NCBI RefSeq assembly: GCF_022867795.2
Contig: NZ_CP107006.1
Span: 1,984,001 to 2,048,000, forward strand
From: Chitinophaga horti
GTDB taxonomy: Bacteria > Bacteroidota > Bacteroidia > Chitinophagales > Chitinophagaceae
DNA: 64,000 nucleotides
Direction of reading: 5' to 3'
The notes beneath the pieces were generated by a model. That model did not search any database and had not been told where the DNA came from. It saw only the letters and a program-made list of their open reading frames with translations. This document shows positions 41,359 to 50,278 of the stretch, in pieces. Position numbers and translations under genes: made by a program. The first letter of the stretch is position 1. The number at the start of each line of letters is the position of its first letter.

Positions 41359-42018
41359 TCAATAGGTCACTTCCACATTAAAGCTGAATACTCTTTTTTC
41401 AGCTAAAAGATACTCATTCAGGTCGTCAAGGGCCGAAACTGAGCCGGTTATCTCGTATTTATATTCAAACCTATCGTCGTGACGGCTAATAACCAATGAT
41501 TTAAATTTAAGACCTTTTTCGGCGAATATGGCTTCAAGTTGAATGTGAGATAGGTCTGGTCCGCAGTGGATCGAAAACTGTTTGCGCTTGCGTTGCAATT
41601 CGAGTCGGTGTTCGAGGTAACGGAGTCCGGTAAGGACGAGCAGCGATCCCGCGAGCGTGAGCAAAGCCAGCATATAGTGATTCATGCCTATCGCCATACC
41701 CAGGGCGGCAGCTATCCATATAGTAGTAGCGGTAGTTATACCATCTACCGAATATTTTCCTTTAAATATGACACCGGCACCAATGAAACCAACTCCCGTG
41801 AGGATGTTGGAGGCTACGCGGTCCATACTGTCCGGCGCGCCCATTTCCCGGGAAAGAACGGTAAAGAGGGTAGAGCCGGCGCTGATGAGGGCAATCGTGC
41901 GGATGCCGGCGGCCTTCCGGCGATACTCGCGTTCCAGTCCTAAAACAGATCCCATCGCCAGGGAAGCGAGAATTTGTAATGATTCATTAAATAAATGGAG
42001 GTCCATATAAGAAGGCAT
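41359..42018 (-). CDS. MgtC/SapB-family membrane protein
   Basis: 219 residues. Four to five N-terminal hydrophobic helices with the MgtC/SapB signature LGLEREYRRKAAGIRT and TGVGFIGAGVIFK, then a cytoplasmic C-terminal domain (about 140-219) of ACT-like form. In some bacteria MgtC acts in Mg-limited growth and virulence. Here only the family is certain. Single gene. Confidence 0.88.
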   Translation of the reverse strand: MPSYMDLHLFNESLQILASLAMGSVLGLEREYRRKAAGIRTIALISAGSTLFTVLSREMGAPDSMDRVASNILTGVGFIGAGVIFKGKYSVDGITTATTIWIAAALGMAIGMNHYMLALLTLAGSLLVLTGLRYLEHRLELQRKRKQFSIHCGPDLSHIQLEAIFAEKGLKFKSLVISRHDDRFEYKYEITGSVSALDDLNEYLLAEKRVFSFNVEVTY

Positions 42019-42106
42019 TCAAAAATGTGACCGGCCAGTTGGCATAATTATTATGGGATGGTAGGTAAGACACAACATCGTGTTCCCCAACTATATAAAC
42101 GTTCGT

Positions 42107-42316
42107 ATGAGGAAGAATAATATTATTGCTGGTTTTCTGAGAGCAGCCGTAACGGCCATGGTAGCCCTGTTTTTTATGATCCTGTTATACTCCTGCAGCA
42201 GCAGTTCCCGGACCAATAGTGGCGATACATCCAGTATGCCGAATGATTCCGTAAGTACTGTTCCGGGGCAGGATACAACCGTGCCTGCGCCTACGGATAC
42301 TACGACGAGGCTATAA
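42107..42316 (+). CDS. Small lipoprotein, Ser/Thr/Asp-rich
   Basis: 69 residues: a type II signal peptide with lipobox LLYSC (Cys near 30), then a 35-residue low-complexity tail rich in Ser, Thr, Asp and Pro. It lies 18 bases before another small lipoprotein of similar design. Function unknown. ATG 42107 places the signal peptide correctly. Confidence 0.6.
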   Translation: MRKNNIIAGFLRAAVTAMVALFFMILLYSCSSSSRTNSGDTSSMPNDSVSTVPGQDTTVPAPTDTTTRL

Positions 42317-42334
42317 CGATTAAACCTACATCAT

Positions 42335-42574
42335 ATGAGATCCACTTTATGTAAAACCGGGTTGGCGCTGTTTTGTAGTACTTTGCTACTGGCGGCCTGT
42401 AACAACAACCGGACGAATACCGAAAACGACTCCATCCAGCCGTTCAACGACAGCACGGGCGTATTCGATACCGCTAACCTGCGGCACGATACATCCGCTG
42501 CCAGTGACACTTCGCCGGCTAAAAGGCCGAATGCGGGCGGCCAGGATACAGTCCGTTTTTCTGAACACGATTAA
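42335..42574 (+). CDS. Small lipoprotein, second of a tandem pair
   Basis: 79 residues: lipobox LLAAC (near Cys22), then a hydrophilic tail rich in Asn, Asp, Ser and Thr. It resembles the preceding gene in layout, so the two may be a divergent duplicate or a matched pair. Function unknown. Confidence 0.65.
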   Translation: MRSTLCKTGLALFCSTLLLAACNNNRTNTENDSIQPFNDSTGVFDTANLRHDTSAASDTSPAKRPNAGGQDTVRFSEHD

Positions 42575-42716
42575 AGTAATCTATTGATAAGTGAGAGGCT
42601 GGCCATACCGTGGTCAGCCTTTCGTGTTTATCGCCCATGTTGGGGAGATAAGCGCCGATCGGGGGAAATATTTGCACGCGCGGCAATAACTTTTTCTGAA
42701 TTTGAAAGGCCTAAGT

Positions 42717-42724
42717 TATTTTTG
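42717..42724 (+). promoter_or_regulatory. TAnnTTTG -7 box upstream of purC
   Basis: TATTTTTG, 66 bases before ATG 42791. No clear -33 box. Confidence 0.35.
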
Positions 42725-42790
42725 CAACAGTTTCTGCAAACGGTGCATCCGGGGGTAGTAAACATTCAAACAATTAACCAAGCAAGTATA

Positions 42791-43720
42791 ATGGCAGAAC
42801 CTACTTTTCAGTTTCCCGGACAAACGGCTTTCTATAAAGGCAAAGTGCGTGACGTATATACAATAGAAGATAAATGGATGGTGATGCAGGTGAGCGACCG
42901 GATTTCTGCATTTGACGTGGTGCTGCCAAGGCCAATCCCTTATAAAGGGCAGGTACTGAACCAGATCGCGGCTATTATGCTGGATGCCACGCAGGACATT
43001 GTGCCTAACTGGAAAAAAGCGGTGCCGGTAGCTAACGTTACCGTTGGGATGAAGTGTGATACCTACCCGGTGGAAATGGTGGTACGCGGCAACCTGACCG
43101 GCCACGCCTGGCGTACTTACAAAAGCGGTAAAAGGGAACTTTGCGGCGTAACCCTGCCCGAAGGCATGAAGGAGAACGACTTCTTCCCCGAGCCGATCAT
43201 CACGCCGACCAGCAAAGCCCACGAAGGCCATGACGAGGACATCTCCCGCGAGGAGATCATTGCCTCTGGCCGGGTGAGCAAAGAAGAATACGAGCAACTG
43301 GAAAAATATACCCTCGCACTGTTCAAACGCGGCCGCGAACTGGCTGCAAAGCAGGGGCTCATTCTGGTCGATACCAAATACGAGTTTGGGCATCAGAACG
43401 GTACCATCTACCTGATCGACGAAATTCATACGCCTGACTCTTCCCGCTACTTTTATGCAGAGGGCTACGAGGCCAACCAGGCCGCCGGTCAGCCACAGAA
43501 ACAACTCAGCAAGGAGTTCGTACGCGAATGGCTGATGGCTAACGGCTTCCAGGGTAAAGATGGGCAGCAGGTGCCCAATATGGACGACGCCTTCGTGGCC
43601 AGCGTGAGTGAGCGTTACATCGAGCTGTTCGAAAAGATCACCGGTCAGCAGTTTAAAAAAGAAGACGTATCTGCCGAAGAAGCAAAACAGCGCATCATCG
43701 ATACGATCGCTAAGTTGTAA
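42791..43720 (+). CDS. purC: Phosphoribosylaminoimidazole-succinocarboxamide synthase (SAICAR synthase)
   Basis: 309-residue cytosolic ligase of purine biosynthesis: joins CAIR and aspartate with ATP. Motifs: GKVRDVY (about 14-20), [12 protein letters not shown] (about 36-47), [20 protein letters not shown] (about 92-112) and [11 protein letters not shown] (near 195). ATG 42791 is chosen because homology starts there; the ORF reaches back to 42584. A terminator follows. Not linked to other purine genes here. Confidence 0.93.
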   Translation: MAEPTFQFPGQTAFYKGKVRDVYTIEDKWMVMQVSDRISAFDVVLPRPIPYKGQVLNQIAAIMLDATQDIVPNWKKAVPVANVTVGMKCDTYPVEMVVRGNLTGHAWRTYKSGKRELCGVTLPEGMKENDFFPEPIITPTSKAHEGHDEDISREEIIASGRVSKEEYEQLEKYTLALFKRGRELAAKQGLILVDTKYEFGHQNGTIYLIDEIHTPDSSRYFYAEGYEANQAAGQPQKQLSKEFVREWLMANGFQGKDGQQVPNMDDAFVASVSERYIELFEKITGQQFKKEDVSAEEAKQRIIDTIAKL

Positions 43721-43740
43721 GCAATAAAACCTATTATAAG

Positions 43741-43775
43741 AAATGGCGCCGTTCATCCGGCGCCATTTCTGTTTT
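43741..43775 (+). terminator. Rho-independent terminator of purC
   Basis: AAATGGCGCC and GGCGCCATTT flank an 8-base loop, followed by CTGTTTT. Confidence 0.8.
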
Positions 43776-43801
43776 ATATCCAATCTCTGTAATTTGCAGG
43801 A

Positions 43802-45589
43802 ATGAAGCACCTTCTTGCACTGAATAAGTATTTCGTCAAGTATAAATGGAGATTTTCGCTGGGATTGGTTTTTACGGTGGTGTCTATCATCTTCAGCGTA
43901 TTCCAGCCAATTATGGTCCGCCAGATATTCGACCTGCTGGAACAAAATCTCAATAACTACCGCATTATCAGCGATACATCCGCTAAGTCTGTGTTCCGCG
44001 GCGAGTTTACCAAGGTCCTGGCGCTCTATGGCGTAGGCATTTTGCTGATGGCCTTGTTGAGCGGGTTTTTTATGTTCCTGCAAAGGCAAACCCTCATTGT
44101 GATGTCGCGCCACATCGAGTACGACCTCAAGAACGAGATTTACCGTCATTACCAGCAGCTGGACCTTAACTTCTTTAAGATGCACCGGACGGGCGACCTG
44201 ATGAGCCGCATCACCGAAGATGTGTCCCGCGTGCGCATGTATGTTGGTCCGGCCGTGATGTACGCCACCCGTACCGTGTTCATGCTGGTGATCATCGTAT
44301 ACCTCATGTGGCAGGTAAATCCCATGCTCACCATCTACACGATCTCCCCGCTGCCGTTCCTGGCGCTCACCATTTATTACGTAAACCACATCATCCACCG
44401 CAAAAGCGAGCGGATACAGGCGCAGTTATCGAACATTACGTCCATCGCCCAGGAATCTTACTCCGGCATCCGCGTTATTAAATCCTATGTGCAGGAAGAT
44501 GCCACCACCGGGCACTTTGACGTGGCGAGTGAATCGTATAAGGAAAGCTCTGTAAGCCTCGCCAAGACCGACGCCCTTTACCAACCCGTCATGGCATTGA
44601 TGATCGGGCTGAGCGTGATCATCACCATATATATAGGTGGTGTGCAGGTGAGCCGCGGCACCATTACCATCGGTAACCTGGCCGAGTTCGTGATTTATGT
44701 GAACATGCTCACCTTTCCTTTCTTTTCTATAGGATGGGTAGCCTCGATGATACAACGTGCTGCGGCATCACAGCAGCGGTTAAACGAGTTTCTTGACATT
44801 GTGCCGGAAATTAAGGACAACGGCCCGGTGCAGGACATTACCGTAAAAGGTGAAGTGAAGTTCGATCATGTATCGTTTACCTATCCGCATACGGGCATAC
44901 AGGCATTGAAAGACTTTAACCTGACGATCCGTCCGGGTGAAAAGGTAGCGGTTATCGGCCGTACCGGTTCCGGTAAAAGTACGCTGGCGCAGTTGCTGAT
45001 ACGCATGTACGATCCGCAGGAGGGTAGCATCAGTATTGATGGGCAGGACTTAAGAAACATCCGGTTATCCAGTTTGCGTAACCAGGTAAGTTATGTGCCG
45101 CAGGACGTGTTCCTGTTTTCGGATACCATTACCAACAACATTCGTTTCGGCGAGCCGGCCGCCACCCAGGAGCTGGTGCAGCTGGCAGCGCGGCAGGCAT
45201 CTGTGGAACGCGATATTCTTAACTTTCCCGGTGGATTCGATACCGTGGTGGGAGAGCGGGGTGTAACCCTCAGTGGTGGCCAGAAACAACGTATATCCAT
45301 TGCCAGGGGCCTCATCCGTAATCCGAACCTGATGGTGTTTGATGACTGCCTTTCCGCTGTGGACGCGCGTACAGAGAAAGAAATTATCGGCAACCTGTAC
45401 GCTTTCCTGAAAGACAAAACCGCTATCATCATCACCCACCGCATATTTGCGCTGTTTTCGTTTGATAAGATCATCGTACTGGATGAAGGCCGTATCGTGG
45501 AAACGGGCACCCATGAACAGTTGATGGCCAATAACGGTTACTATGCGGAACTATATGCAAGGCAGCAACAAACCGAAGAAGAAGGGTAA
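43802..45589 (+). CDS. ABC exporter (half-transporter) with Asp at the Walker B catalytic position
   Basis: 595 residues: a six-helix membrane domain (about 20-320) and an ATPase domain with Walker A GRTGSGKST (near 385), signature LSGGQKQRISIARG, Walker B MVFDDCLSAVD and His switch THRIFA. The residue after the Walker B Asp is Asp, not the usual catalytic Glu, as in one subunit of heterodimeric exporters such as TM287 or YheI. No partner half-transporter is adjacent, so it may pair with another one, for example the gene at 27151. Substrate unknown. Confidence 0.9.
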   Translation: MKHLLALNKYFVKYKWRFSLGLVFTVVSIIFSVFQPIMVRQIFDLLEQNLNNYRIISDTSAKSVFRGEFTKVLALYGVGILLMALLSGFFMFLQRQTLIVMSRHIEYDLKNEIYRHYQQLDLNFFKMHRTGDLMSRITEDVSRVRMYVGPAVMYATRTVFMLVIIVYLMWQVNPMLTIYTISPLPFLALTIYYVNHIIHRKSERIQAQLSNITSIAQESYSGIRVIKSYVQEDATTGHFDVASESYKESSVSLAKTDALYQPVMALMIGLSVIITIYIGGVQVSRGTITIGNLAEFVIYVNMLTFPFFSIGWVASMIQRAAASQQRLNEFLDIVPEIKDNGPVQDITVKGEVKFDHVSFTYPHTGIQALKDFNLTIRPGEKVAVIGRTGSGKSTLAQLLIRMYDPQEGSISIDGQDLRNIRLSSLRNQVSYVPQDVFLFSDTITNNIRFGEPAATQELVQLAARQASVERDILNFPGGFDTVVGERGVTLSGGQKQRISIARGLIRNPNLMVFDDCLSAVDARTEKEIIGNLYAFLKDKTAIIITHRIFALFSFDKIIVLDEGRIVETGTHEQLMANNGYYAELYARQQQTEEEG

Positions 45590-45677
45590 AATTGATACGC
45601 TTTGAAACCGTCGTAACGCCCTGTGAAGGCATATTTCAGCCAATTTTAGATGATTTTTTAAAATCATCTAAAATTAT

Positions 45678-45707
45678 TTTGTTATCTGAGAAACAATTGT
45701 ATATTTG
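45678..45707 (+). promoter_or_regulatory. Bacteroidota promoter of the DUF3276 gene
   Basis: TTTG (45678-45681), 18 bases, TATATTTG (45700-45707). The GTG start is at 45766. Confidence 0.6.
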
Positions 45708-45765
45708 TTGATTATTGATAATAAAAACAGGATTTGATTCGTTAACAACCTTAAATCTATCAACT

Positions 45766-46215
45766 GTGGCGTACGAAAACAACAATCAACAGGAAAGAAA
45801 CAACGACAGCATCTTTTCCAAGCGATTGAAAGCGGGTAAAAGAAGAACTTATTTCTTTGACGTTAAAACCACTCGTGGCAACGACTACTTTCTGACCATC
45901 ACGGAAAGCAAGAAGCGCTTCAACGACAACGGCTATGACAGACACAAAGTATTCCTCTACAAAGAAGACTTCAATAAGTTCCTGAACGCCCTCACCGAAA
46001 CGATCAATTATGTGAAAACAGAATTGATGCCCGACTTTGATTTTGATGCTTACAACCACGATTATTCGAGGGATGAAGAAGATGGCCTGGATACAGAAGT
46101 TAGCGCTGTTACTGCTGAAGAAGTAGTAGCTGCCGTTGAAGCCGAAGCGAAAGCTGAAGCTCCTGTAGCCGCCGAAGCCACTACCGGATCCGGCGATGAT
46201 GTCGACAAATGGTAA
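45766..46215 (+). CDS. DUF3276/PUR-alpha-type nucleic-acid-binding protein
   Basis: 149 residues. The DUF3276 (PUR-alpha-like) core is seen in FSKRLKAGKRRTYFFDVKTT and ITESKKRF, followed by HKVFLYKEDFNKF. The family folds as a whirly-like domain that binds single-stranded nucleic acid. The C-terminal third is an acidic and Ala/Glu-rich tail (EEVVAAVEAEAKAEAP). GTG 45766 is chosen because family homology starts with AYENNN and because the longer ORF from TTG 45715 lacks a signal. A likely cold- or RNA-related role, not proven. Confidence 0.85.
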   Translation: MAYENNNQQERNNDSIFSKRLKAGKRRTYFFDVKTTRGNDYFLTITESKKRFNDNGYDRHKVFLYKEDFNKFLNALTETINYVKTELMPDFDFDAYNHDYSRDEEDGLDTEVSAVTAEEVVAAVEAEAKAEAPVAAEATTGSGDDVDKW

Positions 46216-46244
46216 TCCATTCCCTTTGTTATCGAAATAATTGT

Positions 46245-46274
46245 AAGCCTCCGGAGTTTCCGGGGGCTTTTTTT
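46245..46274 (+). terminator. Terminator of the DUF3276 gene
   Basis: AAGCCTCCGG pairs with CCGGGGGCTT (one wobble), followed by TTTTTT. Confidence 0.7.
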
Positions 46275-46291
46275 GTCGCCCTTACCCTGGT

Positions 46292-46325
46292 GCGTTATTG
46301 CGAATGAAATGAAGCAAACCTCCGC
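46292..46325 (+). repeat. Dispersed palindromic element, partial copy C
   Basis: Shares TTGCGAATGAAATGAAGCAA exactly with copy A and ends CCTCCGC. Only the right half of the element is present. Confidence 0.6.
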
Positions 46326-46359
46326 ACCAGTTTTCGCATTCCTCTACGCCCGAAAACAA

Positions 46360-46391
46360 AAATGCCTGGAAACCAACGCTTCCAGGCATTT
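46360..46391 (-). terminator. Terminator of pgi
   Basis: AAATGCCTGGAA and TTCCAGGCATTT flank an 8-base loop; the minus strand continues TTTGTTTTC. Confidence 0.75.
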
Positions 46392-46409
46392 CGTGTATTT
46401 ATTACAGTA

Positions 46410-48062
46410 TTACTTACGCATCGCTTTAAAAGCGTTGATCAGTCCGTTGGTAGACGAATCATGGCTGGTGATCTTTTCGTCGCCGCCCAGTTCCGGGAGG
46501 ATTTTGTTGGCGAGTTGTTTGCCCAGCTCAACGCCCCACTGGTCGAAGCTGTAGATATTCCAGATAACGCCCTGTACGAATATTTTGTGTTCGTATAACG
46601 CAATTAAGGTTCCCAGGGTGCGGGGGGTAATTTCTTTCACCAGGAACGAGTTTGTTGGACGGTTGCCGGTGAACACCTTAAATGGCGTCAGTTCTTTGAT
46701 CGCAGCTTCGTCAAGTTTGGCAGCTTTCAGTTCGGCACGCACTTCTTCTTCGGTTTTGCCGTTCATGAGCGCTTCGGTTTGTGCGAAGAAGTTGCTCAGT
46801 AATTTGTTGTGATGATCGCTCACCGGGTTCTGGCTGATTGCCGGGGCAATGAAATCGCACGGGATCAGTTTAGTGCCCTGGTGAATCAGTTGATAGAATG
46901 CGTGTTGGCCATTGGTGCCAGGTTCGCCCCAAACGATAGGGCCGGTCTGGTAACTAACGGGGTTGCCTGCACGATCTACATACTTACCGTTACTTTCCAT
47001 ATTACCCTGCTGGAAGTAAGCGGCAAAGCGGTGCATATACTGGTCATAAGGCAAAATAGCTTCAGAATCCGCATCAAAGAAGTTGCCGTACCAAAGCCCG
47101 ATAAGGGCCATGATCACCGGGATGTTCTCTTCAAATGCCGCTGTGCGGAAGTGCTCGTCCGCTGCAAAAGCGCCTTCAAGCAAACCTTTAAAGTGGCTGA
47201 AACCTACCGTGAGTGCGATAGACATGCCGATCGCGGACCATAAAGAATAACGGCCGCCTACCCAATCCCAGAAGCCGAACATGTTATCGGTATCAATACC
47301 AAAAGCTTTAACGGCCTTTTCGTTGGTAGATAATGCTGCGAAGTGTTTCGCTACATGTGCTTCATCCTTTGCATGCTCCAGGAACCATTCGCGTGCCGTA
47401 TTGGCGTTGGTCATCGTTTCCTGGGTGGTAAAGGTTTTAGAAGCGATGAGGAATAACGTTTCCTCTGGGCTCACCTTCTTCAGCGTTTCCACGATGTGGG
47501 TGCCGTCGACGTTCGATACGAAGTAAGGCTGCATACCCGGTACCCAGTAAGGTTTCAGGGCTTCCGTTACCATTACCGGACCGAGGTCGGAGCCGCCGAT
47601 ACCGATGTTTACGATGTAGCGTATAGGCTTACCCGTGTAACCTTTCCATTCGCCTGCGTGCACGCGGTTGCAGAATACTTCCATGCGGGTAAGTACATCC
47701 TGCACATCTTTCATCACATCTGCACCATCGAGCATCACCGGTTTGCCGGAGAAGTTGCGCAGGGCGGTGTGCAGCACGGCGCGGCCTTCAGTGGCGTTGA
47801 TCTTTTCGGCCTCAAACATCGCCTTAATCGCCTCCGGCACCTGGGTTTCTTTGGCCAGGGACTGCAGCAGCGTTAAGGTTTTATCGGTAACAATATTCTT
47901 GGAATAGTCGAACAGGATATTTTCCAGCTGGAGGTGATACTTGTTGTATCGTTCCGGGTCTTCTGCGAATAGTTTGCGCATCTGCACCTTTTTCATCTCC
48001 GTGGCATGTGCGCTAAGCTCGGTCCATGCTTTCGTAGCGGTCAAATCAGTCTTTGGGAACAT
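46410..48062 (-). CDS. pgi: Glucose-6-phosphate isomerase
   Basis: 550 residues, cytosolic; interconverts glucose 6-phosphate and fructose 6-phosphate in glycolysis. Family signatures are [11 protein letters not shown] (about 150-160) and the C-terminal [11 protein letters not shown] (about 500-511). The usual sites for sugar phosphate (SKTFTTQET) are present. ATG 48062 is preferred because the longer ORF (from 48086) adds eight residues unlike the family. Length is normal for the E. coli-type enzyme. Confidence 0.95.
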   Translation of the reverse strand: MFPKTDLTATKAWTELSAHATEMKKVQMRKLFAEDPERYNKYHLQLENILFDYSKNIVTDKTLTLLQSLAKETQVPEAIKAMFEAEKINATEGRAVLHTALRNFSGKPVMLDGADVMKDVQDVLTRMEVFCNRVHAGEWKGYTGKPIRYIVNIGIGGSDLGPVMVTEALKPYWVPGMQPYFVSNVDGTHIVETLKKVSPEETLFLIASKTFTTQETMTNANTAREWFLEHAKDEAHVAKHFAALSTNEKAVKAFGIDTDNMFGFWDWVGGRYSLWSAIGMSIALTVGFSHFKGLLEGAFAADEHFRTAAFEENIPVIMALIGLWYGNFFDADSEAILPYDQYMHRFAAYFQQGNMESNGKYVDRAGNPVSYQTGPIVWGEPGTNGQHAFYQLIHQGTKLIPCDFIAPAISQNPVSDHHNKLLSNFFAQTEALMNGKTEEEVRAELKAAKLDEAAIKELTPFKVFTGNRPTNSFLVKEITPRTLGTLIALYEHKIFVQGVIWNIYSFDQWGVELGKQLANKILPELGGDEKITSHDSSTNGLINAFKAMRK

Positions 48063-48083
48063 GTTGCTTATTTTAGATGGTAT

Positions 48084-48091
48084 CAAATGTA
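48084..48091 (-). promoter_or_regulatory. TAnnTTTG -7 box of pgi
   Basis: TACATTTG on the minus strand, 21 bases before ATG 48062. Confidence 0.4.
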
Positions 48092-48104
48092 TAAATTTCT
48101 GACC

Positions 48105-48923
48105 TTAAACCCTTGCACTGATCATGGATTTTCTTGAACGGAACAATTGAATGATCACGGCCAGTACGATAATCACCATACAAACCGTGGCCGCGAGGAT
48201 AATATTCTGATTTTCGAGCCCGCCCGCGGCCGAACGTTTCAGGTTAATGCCGGTAATGGCCCACAGGCTTACCAGGGCATAGGGAATGTTGTTCCGCACA
48301 AACACGGCCAGCAACGTAAACCCGGTCGCCACGATGACCATAATCACCGCCCAACCCGGCGACATGGCGGGCGTCCAGTTGATATGTACCAGCAGGGCAG
48401 TGGTGTTGGCAATAATGGCCACGGCTATCCAGCCCAGGTAAAGGCTGAACGGAATATGCACCAGCGCGCGTTCACGGCCGCCTGCCCCGGGATAAAACAT
48501 ACGAAAGCGGTGTTGAATGACGAGCAGCGTTATCAGTATAAAAACCATGATACCCAGCGACAAGGCCACCTGCTCATAATGCCAGGCGAATATCCAGCCC
48601 GCATTGCCCACACAATTTAACAGGAACCAGCCACGCATCCGCGTCATAAAGTTGTGCAGCTCCTCGATGTGCCCACGCGAAAAGGCAAGCCATAACTGGT
48701 AAATCACACAAAGGATTAGTCCCAGGTAGATCACACTCCATATACTGAAGGTCAGACCGGCCGGCGTAAAGTAGTTGGGGTACTGGTCTGACAAGGTGCC
48801 GGTATCTTTCCCATTGATCGGTAAAATGTTTGCGAGGGCGTTTACAGTGATCATGAGGATCAGCCCTATCAGGTTAAATACCGCCTGCTGGCGGTACCTG
48901 GCGAGGTTAATGGAAATGCTCAT
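48105..48923 (-). CDS. TspO/MBR-related multi-helix membrane protein
   Basis: 272 residues with eight or nine hydrophobic helices. Features such as FTPAGLTFSIWSVIYLGL and NTTALLVHINW with many Trp suggest kinship with the tryptophan-rich sensory protein family, though it is longer than TspO (about 150-160). It could be a fused or expanded version. ATG 48923 is preferred. The gene precedes pgi on the same strand, 42 bases away, but pgi has its own promoter box. Function unknown. Confidence 0.6.
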   Translation of the reverse strand: MSISINLARYRQQAVFNLIGLILMITVNALANILPINGKDTGTLSDQYPNYFTPAGLTFSIWSVIYLGLILCVIYQLWLAFSRGHIEELHNFMTRMRGWFLLNCVGNAGWIFAWHYEQVALSLGIMVFILITLLVIQHRFRMFYPGAGGRERALVHIPFSLYLGWIAVAIIANTTALLVHINWTPAMSPGWAVIMVIVATGFTLLAVFVRNNIPYALVSLWAITGINLKRSAAGGLENQNIILAATVCMVIIVLAVIIQLFRSRKSMISARV

Positions 48924-49127
48924 ACAGATAAAGGTTTTCAATCTGCTGGTTTTGAACAAATATTGTTCCTTAATTCAATTAACGCCGGATGTCGCAAATG
49001 GTTGCCACATCAGCGTCGTTTAACATGACGGCCAATAGCAGTTTATCAGATGATAATTGCCGTTTATGGCCACTTTGCAGCGATTGTCCATCTGCGCGGC
49101 CTGCGGTGCTTTCTCTCAAAATTTATG

Positions 49128-49135
49128 TACATTTG
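49128..49135 (+). promoter_or_regulatory. TAnnTTTG -7 box of prfB
   Basis: TACATTTG, 6 bases before ATG 49142. A near-leaderless message is likely. Confidence 0.5.
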
Positions 49136-49141
49136 CGCCCT

Positions 49142-50237
49142 ATGACAATCGAGCAACTTAAACATATGAGGGACCGTCTGTACGTCCTGGGAGGTTTTCT
49201 TTGACGTCCAGGACCGTATAGCCAAAAATGAAAATGATAAACAGCTTACGCTGGCCCCCGGTTTTTGGGACGACAATGCCAGGGCCACGGGTATTCTGAA
49301 GGAAATCAAGGTCAACAAATTCTGGATAGACCTCTACGAAAGCGTGCGTAACGCCGTGGAGGACAGCGCCGTGCTGCTCGACTTTCAGAAGGAGGGTGAA
49401 GCAACCGAAGAGGAGGTGGAGGAAGCGTACCGTAAAGCATTAACCGCACTGGACGAGCTGGAGTTTAAGTCCACGCTTAACCAGCCGGAAGATGAAATGC
49501 CGGGCGTACTCACCATTAACTCAGGAGCGGGCGGCACCGAAAGCCAGGATTGGGCGGAAATGCTGCTGCGCATGTATCGCATGTATGGCGAAAAACAGGG
49601 CTGGAAAGTTTCTGAGATCGACGTACAGTATGGCGATGGTGCCGGTATTAAATCAGCCACCCTGGAGTTTGACGGCGACTTCGCCTACGGATTGCTCAAA
49701 GCGGAAAGCGGCGTACACCGGCTTGTACGTATTTCACCTTTCGACTCCAACGCCCGCAGGCATACCTCTTTCGCCTCTGTATTCGTGTACCCGCTGGTAG
49801 ATGATACCATCGAAGTAACCGTAAACCCGGCCGACCTGGAATGGGAATTTTACCGTTCCGGTGGTAAAGGCGGACAGAACGTGAACAAGGTAGAAACCGC
49901 GGTGCGACTGAAGCACATCCCGAGCGGGATTATCATCGAGTGCCAGCAGGCCAGAACGCAGGGCGAGAACCGTGAAAAGGCGCTCACCATGCTCAAATCC
50001 CGCTTGTACGAAGAGGAGATCCGCAAACGCGAAGAATTGAAAAATGCGACCAACGCCAATAAACGTAAGATCGAATGGGGCTCCCAGATAAGGTCTTATG
50101 TGTTCCATCCTTATAAAATGATCAAAGACCACCGCACGGACTTCGAAGTAGGTAACGTGGGACCGGTAATGGATGGCGAACTGGAAGGATTTATCAAGGC
50201 TTACCTGATGTTGCAGAAAGAAGAAGATCAGCAGTAA
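49142..50237 (+). CDS. prfB: Peptide chain release factor 2, expressed by programmed +1 frameshift
   Basis: Recognises UGA and UAA stop codons and releases the finished peptide. The first 20 codons (49142-49201) end CTT followed by an in-frame TGA at 49202. A +1 shift skips T 49202 and continues from GAC 49203 to 50237, giving 364 residues, the RF2 length. SPF (the RF2 codon-recognition tripeptide) and GGQ in [12 protein letters not shown] are both present. GGGAGG lies just upstream of the shift site and plays the part of the internal Shine-Dalgarno. The frameshift autoregulates RF2: when RF2 is scarce the ribosome pauses at UGA and shifts frame. Confidence 0.95.
49188..49206 (+). promoter_or_regulatory. 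prfB: Programmed +1 frameshift site of prfB
   Basis: GGGAGG, then TTTT, then CTTTGAC: the slippery CTT with TGA. It is equivalent to the E. coli AGGGGGTATCTTTGAC. Confidence 0.9.
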
Positions 50238-50278
50238 CCATGTGAATGTGTATACCAACCTTTTAAAAATCAACACCA

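Noticed and set aside
42716..44398. 560-residue ORF on the minus strand over purC and the ABC exporter
   Set aside because: Shadow of two confidently assigned genes.
49202..49204. Premature stop in prfB read as a pseudogene
   Set aside because: It is the known programmed frameshift site (CTTTGAC with upstream GGGAGG), and the rest of RF2 is intact.
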